From the NCBI RefSeq assembly GCF_022808175.1, contig NZ_JALGBX010000003.1, positions 248,022 to 312,021 of the forward strand: 64,000 nucleotides of DNA, written 5' to 3'. The position numbers and the translations under genes were made by a program. The notes under the pieces are model-generated. The model had not been told where the DNA came from and did not search any database. It saw only the letters and a program-made list of their open reading frames with translations. Every line of letters starts with the position of its first letter. Position 1 is the first letter of the stretch. Shown here one piece after another: positions 56,806 through 64,000 of the stretch. The stretch comes from Streptomyces sp. AP-93 (lineage in GTDB: Bacteria > Actinomycetota > Actinomycetes > Streptomycetales > Streptomycetaceae).

Positions 56806-59262
56806 ATGGCCCGCCGCAGCACGAAGACCCCGCCGCCGGAGGATTTCGAGGAGAAGATCCTCGACATCGACGTCGTCGACGAAATGCAGGGCTCCTTCCT
56901 CGAGTACGCGTACTCGGTGATCTACTCCCGCGCCCTGCCCGACGCCCGCGACGGCATGAAGCCGGTGCACCGGCGCATCGTCTACCAGATGAACGAGATG
57001 GGCCTGCGCCCCGACCGCGGCTACGTGAAGTGCGCCCGTGTCGTCGGCGAGGTCATGGGCAAGCTGCACCCGCACGGCGACGCGTCGATCTACGACGCCC
57101 TCGTGCGCATGGCGCAGCCCTTCTCCATGCGGCTCCCGCTGGTCGACGGCCACGGCAACTTCGGCTCCCTCGGCAACGACGACCCGCCGGCCGCGATGCG
57201 GTACACCGAGTCGAAGATGGCCGACGCCGCCTCGCTGATGACGGACGGGATCGACGAGAACACCGTCGACTTCGCCGCGAACTACGACGGCCAGGAGCGG
57301 GAACCGGTCGTCCTGCCCGCGGCGTACCCCAACCTGCTGGTCAACGGCGCGTCCGGGATCGCGGTGGGCATGGCCACCAACATGGCCCCGCACAACCTCG
57401 GAGAGGTCATCGCGGCCGCCCGCCACCTGATCCGCTACCCGGACGCGGACCTGGAAGCGCTGATGCGCTTCGTACCGGGTCCCGACCTGCCCACCGGCGG
57501 CCGGATCGTGGGCCTCTCGGGCATCAAGGACGCCTACGAGAACGGCCGCGGCACCTTCCGGATCCGTGCCACGGTGGCCCTGGAGGACGTGACCCCGCGC
57601 CGCAAGGGGCTGGTCGTCACCGAACTGCCCTTCACGGTCGGTCCCGAAAAGGTCATCGCGAAGATCAAGGACCTGGTCGGCTCGAAGAAGCTCCAGGGCA
57701 TCGCGGACGTCAAGGACCTCACGGACCGCTCGCACGGCCTGCGCCTGGTCATCGAGATCAAGAACGGCTTCCACCCCGAGGCCGTGCTGGAGCAGCTGTA
57801 CAAGCTGACGCCGATGGAGGAGACCTTCGGCATCAACAACGTCGCGCTGGTCGACGGGCAGCCGCTGACGCTGGGCCTCAAGGAGCTGCTGGAGGTCTAC
57901 CTCGACCACCGCTTCGAGGTCGTGCGCCGCCGCAGCGAGTTCCGCCGCGGCAAGCGGCGCGATCGGCTGCACCTGGTCGAGGGCCTGCTCGTGGCGCTGC
58001 TCGACATCGACGAGGTCATCCGGATCATCCGGGACAGCGACAACTCCGCACAGGCCAAGGAGCGCCTGATGGAGCTCTTCTCGCTGAGCGAGATCCAGAC
58101 CCAGTACATCCTGGACACCCCGCTGCGCCGCCTCACCCGCTTCGACCGGATCGAGCTGGAGTCCGAGCGCGACCGGCTGGCCGGCGAGATCGACGAGCTG
58201 ACCGGGATCCTCGACTCCGACAGCGAGCTGCGCAAGCTGGTCTCGGCGGAACTGGCCGCGGTGTCGAAGAAGTTCGGCACGGAGCGCCGTACGGTGCTGC
58301 TGGAGTCGGCGGGGACGCCGGTCGCGGCGGTCCCGCTGGAGGTCGAGGACACCCCGTGCCGGGTTCTCTTGTCCTCCACCGGGCTGCTCGCGCGCACGCC
58401 GAACGCCGAGCCGCTCCCCGAGGAGGAGGGCGGCGCCCGTGCCAAGCACGACCTGATCGTCTCGCAGGTCGTGGCGACCGCGCGGGCGGAAGTCGGCGTG
58501 GTCACCTCGTACGGGCGGCTCCTGCGGCTGTCGGTCATCGACCTGCCGCAACTGCCCGACACCCACGCCGCGCCGAACCTGGCGGGCGGCGCCCCGGTCA
58601 CGGAGTTCCTCTCCGCGCTGGAGGCCGACGAGAAGGTCGTCTGCCTGACCTCGCTGGACGAGTCCGGACAGGGTCTGGCGCTCGGCACCGAGCAGGGCGT
58701 GGTCAAGCGGGTCGTGCCGGACTATCCGGCCAACAAGGACGAGCTGGAGGTCATCACCCTCAAGGACGGTGACCGGATCGTCGGCGCGGTCGAGCTGCGC
58801 ACGGGCGAGGAGGACCTCGTCTTCATCACCGACGACGCCCAGCTGCTGCGCTACCCGGCGGGCCAGGTCCGTCCTCAGGGCCGCCCGGCGGGCGGTATGG
58901 CGGGCATCAAGCTCGCGGACGGCGCCAAGGTGATCCACTTCTCTGCGGTGGATCCGGCGCGCGAGGCCGTGGTGTTCACGGTGGCGGGCTCGCACGGGAC
59001 GCTGGACGACTCGATGCAGTCCGGGAAGCTGACCCCGTTCGACCAGTACCCGCGCAAGGGCCGGGCCACCGGCGGCGTGCGCTGCCAGCGGTTCCTGAAG
59101 GGCGAGGACGTCCTGCTGCTGGCCTGGGCGGGCGCATCCCCGGTCCGCGCGGCGGCGGCGAACGGCACTCCGGCCCTGCTGCCGGCCGCCGACCCGCGCC
59201 GTGACGGCTCGGGCACGGCGCTGCCGGCCGTGGTCGCGGCGCTGGCGGGGGCCGCGCTGTAG
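56806..59262 (+). CDS. parC: DNA topoisomerase IV subunit A
   Basis: 818 residues from ATG 56806, with AAGGAG upstream; the longer frame to 56545 is leader. The GyrA/ParC domain has the catalytic Tyr in AMRYTESKM and the quinolone-resistance region [18 protein letters not shown]. Six beta-pinwheel repeats follow ([30 protein letters not shown]). With ParE (outside the window) it decatenates replicated chromosomes. A GyrA identity is less likely because no GyrA box is seen. Confidence 0.93.
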   Translation: MARRSTKTPPPEDFEEKILDIDVVDEMQGSFLEYAYSVIYSRALPDARDGMKPVHRRIVYQMNEMGLRPDRGYVKCARVVGEVMGKLHPHGDASIYDALVRMAQPFSMRLPLVDGHGNFGSLGNDDPPAAMRYTESKMADAASLMTDGIDENTVDFAANYDGQEREPVVLPAAYPNLLVNGASGIAVGMATNMAPHNLGEVIAAARHLIRYPDADLEALMRFVPGPDLPTGGRIVGLSGIKDAYENGRGTFRIRATVALEDVTPRRKGLVVTELPFTVGPEKVIAKIKDLVGSKKLQGIADVKDLTDRSHGLRLVIEIKNGFHPEAVLEQLYKLTPMEETFGINNVALVDGQPLTLGLKELLEVYLDHRFEVVRRRSEFRRGKRRDRLHLVEGLLVALLDIDEVIRIIRDSDNSAQAKERLMELFSLSEIQTQYILDTPLRRLTRFDRIELESERDRLAGEIDELTGILDSDSELRKLVSAELAAVSKKFGTERRTVLLESAGTPVAAVPLEVEDTPCRVLLSSTGLLARTPNAEPLPEEEGGARAKHDLIVSQVVATARAEVGVVTSYGRLLRLSVIDLPQLPDTHAAPNLAGGAPVTEFLSALEADEKVVCLTSLDESGQGLALGTEQGVVKRVVPDYPANKDELEVITLKDGDRIVGAVELRTGEEDLVFITDDAQLLRYPAGQVRPQGRPAGGMAGIKLADGAKVIHFSAVDPAREAVVFTVAGSHGTLDDSMQSGKLTPFDQYPRKGRATGGVRCQRFLKGEDVLLLAWAGASPVRAAAANGTPALLPAADPRRDGSGTALPAVVAALAGAAL

Positions 59263-59276
59263 GACGTTCGAGGCGG

Positions 59277-59311
59277 TTCGGGTGGTACGTCCGAGGGACG
59301 TACCACCCGAA
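59277..59311. terminator. Terminator after parC
   Basis: TTCGGGTGGTACGTCC (59277-59292) pairs perfectly with 59296-59311; loop GAG. It lies 14 bp past the parC stop. Confidence 0.85.
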
Positions 59312-59367
59312 TGGCGACTAGTGTTTTCCCTCTTGGCACTGGTGGGTGGGGCGGGAGAACAGAGCTG

Positions 59368-61464
59368 ATGAGCCGTCGATCGAGCAACGGACTGATCGGG
59401 ACCTGGGCGGAGGCGCAGCGCCGGGAGCAGCGGACGCAGCTGATCCAGCAGCGGGAGGCTGCAAGCCGACAGCGGGCGTACGAACGGGACGTGGCCCGGG
59501 GTCAGCGCGAGCAGCAGGCCGCCTACAAGCAGCACCGCGAGGCCGAGGCACGGCGGGCCACCGAGCAGCTCGACGCCCGGGTCGCCGCCCTGCAGGGGCT
59601 GTTGACGGCGGGCTGCCGGGCCCCGGCGTTCCGGATGGCCGCCCTGGTCCGGCCCGAGCGGCTCGAACCCTTCGACCCGGGGACCCTGGCGCACCCCGTG
59701 CCGCTGCCTCAGCTGCACCATTTCCAGCAGCAGAGCAGCGGCTGGACGCTGGGCTCGAACCGGCGAGCGCAGGCGGAACGGGAGGCGCACGCCCGGTACA
59801 CGCAGGCCTGGCAGACGGCGCAGGCCGCGGAGCAGCAGCGGCGGCAGCAGCTGGCGGAGTACCGGCAGCAGTACGACCGCTGGGCGGCGGAGCAGCTCGC
59901 CGCGATCCGCGGACACAACGGCGGGCTCACCGAGCTGGCCGGGGCGCTTCGCGCGGGCGACGCGGAGGCCGCGGTGGAGTACTTCTCGGCGGCCCTGTAC
60001 GCCTCGGCCGGCTGGCCGCAGGACCTGCCGCGGCAGGTGTCGGCGGCGTACGACCCCGCGCGGCGCCAGCTGGTACTGGACTGGGAGCTGCCCGGGTACG
60101 AGGTGGTGCCGGAGGCCAAGTCGGTTCGGTACGTGCCGAGTACGGACCAGGACAAGGAGACCGCCCGCCCGGCCACGCAGCGGCGGGCGGTCTACCGGGA
60201 CCTGCTGGCGCAGTGCGTGCTGCTGGTGGTGCGCGATCTGTACGCGGCGGACGAGTTCGACGTGCTGGAGTCGGTCGTCGTCAACGGTTTCGTGGACGCC
60301 CACGATCCGGTGACGGGGCAGGAGGCGCAGCTCGTGCTCACCTCGGTGTCGGCGGCGCGGCCGGCTTTCGCCGGGCTGCGGCTGGAGCTGGTGAGCGCGG
60401 TGGACTGTCTGGTGGAGGGGTTGGGCGGGCAGTTGTCCGCACGGCCGGACCAGCTGGCCGTCGTCCGCCCCGAGCGTCGGCCCGGTGAGGTCGGCGGCGT
60501 CGTCCGTCACGGCGGGCACGCGGGCCGCGACGAGGACGAGGACGAGCCGGACCTCTTCGCGATGGACCCGATCGCCTTCGAGAATCTGGTGGCGGAGCTC
60601 TTCCGGGCGATGGGCATGGAGGCGGTGACCACGCAGAGGTCGGGCGACGGCGGGGTGGACATCGAGGCGAACGACCCGTCCCCGATCACGGGCGGGCGGA
60701 TCGTGGTACAGGTCAAGCGCTACCGCAACACCGTGTCCCCCACGGCGGTCCGGGATCTTTACGGCACGGTGCAGGACAAGGGAGCGAACAAGGGGGTGCT
60801 GGTCACCACCGCGACCTTCGGGCCCACGTCCTACACCTTCGCCAACGGCAAGCCGCTGGAGCTGGTTCCCGGCGCCGCGCTCGTGGACCTGCTGCACCGG
60901 CACGGACTGCGTGGCCGCCTCGGCCCGGGCGCGGCGCCCTCGATCCCGGCCCAGCGGACGGCCGAGCCGGAGCCCGCCGCGGACCACAACGTGCTCGGCA
61001 TGTCCTGGGCTGGGCCGGTCGCGCTGGACGTGTGCGCGCTGGTCTGCGAGGGCGGCCGGGTGCTGAGCGAGGACCACTTCGTGTTCTTCAACAACCCGAA
61101 CACCCCGGACGGTTCGGTACGGACCCACGCGCACGCGGCGCCGGACAAGGCGGCGCTCCTGGTCGCCTTCGAGGCGTTGCCGCCGCGGGCCGACCGGCTG
61201 GTCCTCGTCGCCGCGATCGACCCCGAGGTCAATCCGAACGCCGACCTGGCGGGCTTCACCGACGCCCGGATCCGGCTGCTGGGGGCGGGCGGCGAGGAGC
61301 TGGGCCGGCTGGAGGTCTCCGACGGCCGCGCCGGCGAGACGGCCCTGGTCCTGGGCTCCTTCCGGCGTCGCGCGGGCGGCGACTGGGACTTCGTCGTCGG
61401 CGGCAAGGGGTACCCGGGCGGACTGGAGCCCCTGCTGGGCGACTTCGGCATCGAGGTCGCCTGA
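59368..61464 (+). CDS. Coiled-coil–Mrr nuclease–TerD fusion protein
   Basis: 698 residues from ATG 59368 (MSRRSSNGLIG); GGGAG lies upstream. The first 190 residues are Gln/Arg/Ala-rich coiled coil, followed by an unrecognised domain (about 190-370). An Mrr-type restriction endonuclease domain follows (about 405-520: FENLVAELFRAMGMEAV, SGDGGVDIEA, VVQVKRYRN), with the D...Q-x-K core of PD-(D/E)xK nucleases. The last 150 residues are TerD-like (EDHFVFFNNPNTPDGSV, GDWDFVVGGKGYPGGL). TerD domains bind calcium and act in stress or phage response. It probably targets modified or foreign DNA under stress signalling. Confidence 0.8.
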   Translation: MSRRSSNGLIGTWAEAQRREQRTQLIQQREAASRQRAYERDVARGQREQQAAYKQHREAEARRATEQLDARVAALQGLLTAGCRAPAFRMAALVRPERLEPFDPGTLAHPVPLPQLHHFQQQSSGWTLGSNRRAQAEREAHARYTQAWQTAQAAEQQRRQQLAEYRQQYDRWAAEQLAAIRGHNGGLTELAGALRAGDAEAAVEYFSAALYASAGWPQDLPRQVSAAYDPARRQLVLDWELPGYEVVPEAKSVRYVPSTDQDKETARPATQRRAVYRDLLAQCVLLVVRDLYAADEFDVLESVVVNGFVDAHDPVTGQEAQLVLTSVSAARPAFAGLRLELVSAVDCLVEGLGGQLSARPDQLAVVRPERRPGEVGGVVRHGGHAGRDEDEDEPDLFAMDPIAFENLVAELFRAMGMEAVTTQRSGDGGVDIEANDPSPITGGRIVVQVKRYRNTVSPTAVRDLYGTVQDKGANKGVLVTTATFGPTSYTFANGKPLELVPGAALVDLLHRHGLRGRLGPGAAPSIPAQRTAEPEPAADHNVLGMSWAGPVALDVCALVCEGGRVLSEDHFVFFNNPNTPDGSVRTHAHAAPDKAALLVAFEALPPRADRLVLVAAIDPEVNPNADLAGFTDARIRLLGAGGEELGRLEVSDGRAGETALVLGSFRRRAGGDWDFVVGGKGYPGGLEPLLGDFGIEVA

Positions 61465-61480
61465 GCGGCACCGGCTGCGC

Positions 61481-62590
61481 TCAGAAGTCCTCGGGGTCGG
61501 CGTCCGGGTCCGGGTCCGGGTCCTGCTCCGAGGCCGACGCCGACGGGCGGTGTACGTAGCGCAGGACGCCCCACATGCTCTCCGGGGTCCCGCGCCACGG
61601 CTCGGGTTCCCGGCAGCTCTCCAGCTCGCGGAGCAGGGCCGGGCCGTCGGTGCCCGAGCCGATCAGGACGAGCTGCGTCAGGCGCGCCTCGCCCCGTCCC
61701 CAGGGGTGCGGGGCGAAGCGGAGGAAGCGGCCGACCGCGTGGACTTCGTAGCGCTCCTCGTGGCCGGGGACGCCGAAGTAGACGGAGCCCTTGATCCGGT
61801 AGAGGCCGGACGGGCGGCGGTCGAGGAACTCGATGAACCGGCGTGGGCCGAGGGCCTGCTCGGACACGAACTCCGTGCTCGCGTAGGCGGCATGGATGTG
61901 ACCGGTGTGATCACCGTCGTGGTCGTGGTCGTGGTGATCGTGTGCCTGGGCCAGCAGGTCCTCGAAGGAGAGCTGGCCGCGCGTCTCGGTCCACGGGCGG
62001 CGGTCGAAGAGCAGTTCCGGGTCGATCCGCCCGTGGTCGGCGCCGACGACCGGGATCCCCGGTGCGCAGAGCTCGGCGAGCGCGGTCTCGATCCGGGTGC
62101 GTTCGGCGGCGTCGATCCGGTCGGTCTTGTTGAGCACCACCAGGTCGGCGACGGCGAGGTGCCGGTCGGTCTCGGGGTGCCTGGCCCGGGTAGCGTCGAA
62201 CTCCGCCGCGTCGACGACGTGCACCATGCCGCCGTAGCGGACGGCCGGATTCTCGTTGGCGACGAGCATCCGGACCATCTCCTGCGGCTCCGCCAGCCCG
62301 CTCGCCTCGATGACGATCACGTCGATGCGGTGGACGGGGTCGGCGAGCTTCTCGAGGTACGCGTCCAGCTCGCTGCCGTCCACGGCGCAGCACAGGCAGC
62401 CGCCGCCGAGGGAGACCATCGAGTCGCCGACCTGGCCGGCCACCGACATCGCGTCGACCTCGATGGAGCCGAAGTCGTTGACGACGACCCCGATCCGGGT
62501 GCCGCCCCGGTTGCCGAGGAGGTGGTTGAGGGCGGTCGTCTTGCCGGATCCGAGGAATCCGGCGAGGACGATGACGGGGATGCTGTTCAC
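61481..62590 (-). CDS. G3E-family GTPase / metallochaperone (CobW/YjiA type)
   Basis: 369 residues from GTG 62590. Walker A is AGFLGSGKTT. The metal-binding C-x-C-C is GGGCLCCAVDG; ESG-like EASGLAEP and VLNKTDRID complete the GTPase. A His-rich loop (AHDHHDHDHDGDHTGHIH) follows, then the CobW C-terminal domain. Such proteins insert zinc or cobalt into client enzymes. The client is not evident; it is encoded downstream of citrate synthase on the same strand. Confidence 0.9.
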   Translation of the reverse strand: MNSIPVIVLAGFLGSGKTTALNHLLGNRGGTRIGVVVNDFGSIEVDAMSVAGQVGDSMVSLGGGCLCCAVDGSELDAYLEKLADPVHRIDVIVIEASGLAEPQEMVRMLVANENPAVRYGGMVHVVDAAEFDATRARHPETDRHLAVADLVVLNKTDRIDAAERTRIETALAELCAPGIPVVGADHGRIDPELLFDRRPWTETRGQLSFEDLLAQAHDHHDHDHDGDHTGHIHAAYASTEFVSEQALGPRRFIEFLDRRPSGLYRIKGSVYFGVPGHEERYEVHAVGRFLRFAPHPWGRGEARLTQLVLIGSGTDGPALLRELESCREPEPWRGTPESMWGVLRYVHRPSASASEQDPDPDPDADPEDF

Positions 62591-62610
62591 CCGGTCGATC
62601 GTAGCCAGCG

Positions 62611-63789
62611 TCAGCCGAGGGCGGGGACCGGCTGGGGCGGGGTCGGACCGGTGTAGCGGGCGGCCGGCCGGATGATCTTCGAGTCGGCGGCCTGCTCCAG
62701 GACGTTCGCGCTCCAGCCGACCACCCGGGCCGCGCAGAAGGTCGGCGTGAACATCTCGCGCGGCAGCCCGCACAGCTCCATGACCACGCCCGCGTAGAAC
62801 TCCACGTTGGTGTGCAGTTCCCGGCCCGGCTTGAGCTCGGCGAGGATCTCCTCGACGTGCCGCTCGACCTCCACGGCGAAGTCCACGAGCGGGCCGCCGA
62901 ACTGCAGGGCGATCCCGCGCAGCATCCGCGAGCGCGGGTCCTCGGTGCGGTAGACGGGGTGTCCGAAGCCCATGATCCGGTCTCCCGCGAGGACTCGCTC
63001 GCGGATCCAGGGGTCGATCCGGTCCGCCGTACCGATGGCGTCCAGGGTGTCCAGGGCCCTGCTGGGGGCGCCGCCGTGCAGCGGGCCGGAGAGCGCGCCG
63101 ATCGCCCCGGTGAGGCAGGCCGCGACGTCGGCGCCGGTGGAGGCGATCACGCGGGCGGTGAAGGTGGAGGCGTTGAAGCCGTGGTCGATCGTGGAGATCA
63201 GGTACCGCTCGACCGCGCGGGCCCTGACCGGCTCGGGTTCTCCTCCGGTCAGCATGTAGAGGTAGTTGGCGGCGTACGGGAGGTCGTCCCGCGGCTCCAC
63301 CGGTTCCAGGCCGTGGCCGAGCCGGTACAGGGCGGTGAGCAGGGTCGGTACGGCGGCGCAGGCGGCCAGTGCGTCGGCGGCCCGGCGTTCGGGGGTCAGG
63401 TCGTAGACCGGGCGGAAGCCGGCGGAGGCGCCGAGCAGCGAGAGCGCCGTGCGCAGTCCGGCGAGCGGGCCGGAGAGGGCGGTGGCGCGGGCCAGGGCGG
63501 GCAGGGCGTCCCGCACCTCGGCGGGGAGCCTGCGCAGCGGGGCGATCTCGGCCGCGAAGGCGGCCCGTTCGGCGGCGTCGGCGGGTAGGGCCCCGCGGAA
63601 CATCAGGTGCCACACGTCCTCGAAGGTGCGGGTCCCGGCGAGCTCGACGGCGGAGTACTGGCGGTAGTGGTAGAAGCCCTCACGGCCTCGGACGTCACCG
63701 AGCTGGGTCTCGGTGACCACGACTCCCGCGAGTCCGCGGGGGCTTTCGGCGGGTCCGGGTGCGGGTGCGGGTGCGACGGTGGTGTTCAT
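62611..63789 (-). CDS. Citrate synthase-like protein
   Basis: 392 residues from ATG 63789 (MNTTVAPAPAPG). The family His residues are in SGPLHGGAPS and MGFGHPVYRTED. In the third catalytic motif the usual Asp (VDFYSG) is Glu (NVEFYAGVVM), a feature I recall from the paired citrate synthase-like genes of streptomycetes. Citrate or methylcitrate synthesis is likely. It is divergent from a second, HTH-containing copy at the window edge. Confidence 0.85.
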   Translation of the reverse strand: MNTTVAPAPAPGPAESPRGLAGVVVTETQLGDVRGREGFYHYRQYSAVELAGTRTFEDVWHLMFRGALPADAAERAAFAAEIAPLRRLPAEVRDALPALARATALSGPLAGLRTALSLLGASAGFRPVYDLTPERRAADALAACAAVPTLLTALYRLGHGLEPVEPRDDLPYAANYLYMLTGGEPEPVRARAVERYLISTIDHGFNASTFTARVIASTGADVAACLTGAIGALSGPLHGGAPSRALDTLDAIGTADRIDPWIRERVLAGDRIMGFGHPVYRTEDPRSRMLRGIALQFGGPLVDFAVEVERHVEEILAELKPGRELHTNVEFYAGVVMELCGLPREMFTPTFCAARVVGWSANVLEQAADSKIIRPAARYTGPTPPQPVPALG

Positions 63790-63824
63790 GGATCGACCAT
63801 CCACGATGACTCAATCACTGTCAA

Positions 63825-63841
63825 TGTTGATCGACTCAACA
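63825..63841. promoter_or_regulatory. Inverted repeat TGTTGA–N5–TCAACA between divergent citrate synthase genes
   Basis: Perfect 6 bp arms around TCGAC, midway between the two start codons. The HTH at the start of the divergent gene could bind it. Confidence 0.5.
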
Positions 63842-63858
63842 TATGTAGGGTGTGTGTC

Positions 63859-64000
63859 ATGAACGACGAGCCCGGTGAGCGAAGGATCGGCACCCAGGAG
63901 GCGGCCCGGCTGCTGGGGGTGAAGCCCGCGACCGTGTACGCGTACGTCAGCCGCGGCCAGCTCACGAGCCGCCGCGACCCGGTCGGACGCGGCAGCAGTT
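63859..64000 (+). CDS. HTH-containing citrate synthase-like protein, 3' partial
   Basis: Only 47 codons are in the window. They encode a MerR/excisionase-type helix-turn-helix (IGTQEAARLLGVKPATVYAY, then SRGQLTSRRDPVG). In streptomycetes this start belongs to a citrate synthase-like protein divergent from another such gene, which fits the context. A plain DNA-binding protein cannot be excluded. Confidence 0.6.
   Translation, partial: MNDEPGERRIGTQEAARLLGVKPATVYAYVSRGQLTSRRDPVGRGSS

Noticed and set aside
56788..61134. 1448-codon open frame opposite parC and the Mrr–TerD gene
   Set aside because: Shadow of GC-rich coding on the other strand; its translation is Arg/Val/Asp/His-rich without domains.

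Overview
High-GC DNA with GTG/TTG starts, ATGA/TGATG gene overlaps and a ParC–M16–M23–HPr–Pat–DUF5998 block point to Streptomyces or a close relative. The right part (about 46.0–64 kb) looks like conserved chromosome. It holds a phosphodiesterase/alkaline-phosphatase family protein, DUF5998, a GNAT/acyl-CoA-synthetase fusion, ptsH, a GntR regulator, an M23 peptidase behind a c-di-AMP (ydaO) riboswitch, two M16 peptidases, parC, an Mrr–TerD fusion, a G3E GTPase and a pair of citrate synthase genes.

The centre (about 10.2–45.98 kb) is an integration island built inside the thymidine kinase gene (tdk, minus strand). The native 5' end of tdk survives as a stub (45838–45978), cut in the P-loop codon for Thr17. 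Three 3' fragments, each exactly codons 17–216, lie at 10182–10784, 13853–14455 and 24984–25586. Two decayed remnants lie at about 10851–10937 and 19028–19182. Each of the three clean fragments is joined to the same kind of element arm (ATCC-A/G-CCA placed 14 nt from a GT dinucleotide). Joining the arm at 25.6 kb to the arm beside the native stub rebuilds a symmetric attP. A large serine integrase gene starts 20 bp from the 25.6 kb junction. An intact tdk (45188–45838) sits at the other end of that element, overlapping the stub's stop codon by TGATG, so the element appears to repair the gene it breaks.

Cargo between the junctions: (10.9–13.7 kb) two membrane-anchored proteins, one a PQQ-type beta-propeller; (14.6–19.0 kb) an SseB/ESX-type cassette with a papain-fold (Tox-PL) toxin and a YrhB-type immunity protein; (19.7–24.7 kb) a trypco1–trypsin–TPR/SARP/NB-ARC/TPR conflict operon; (25.6–45.9 kb) an element with integrase, decayed mobilization genes behind a dense GGGACC repeat array, a small-molecule enzyme operon with an XRE-TPR regulator and NUDIX protein, a HEPN (ApeA-like) protein, an exonuclease–BRCT protein, a tRNA 3' fragment, an AT-richer Hsp70-like/coiled-coil pair, and two hypothetical proteins.

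The left part (1–10.0 kb) holds a 5'-truncated GT-B-like protein, an NB-ARC/TPR protein divergent from a small protein with a matching RHIM-like motif, a NarL-type two-component system next to an MMPL exporter, and a decayed aldo/keto reductase gene. Assignments come from reading the sequence and knowledge of the families; no searches were run.
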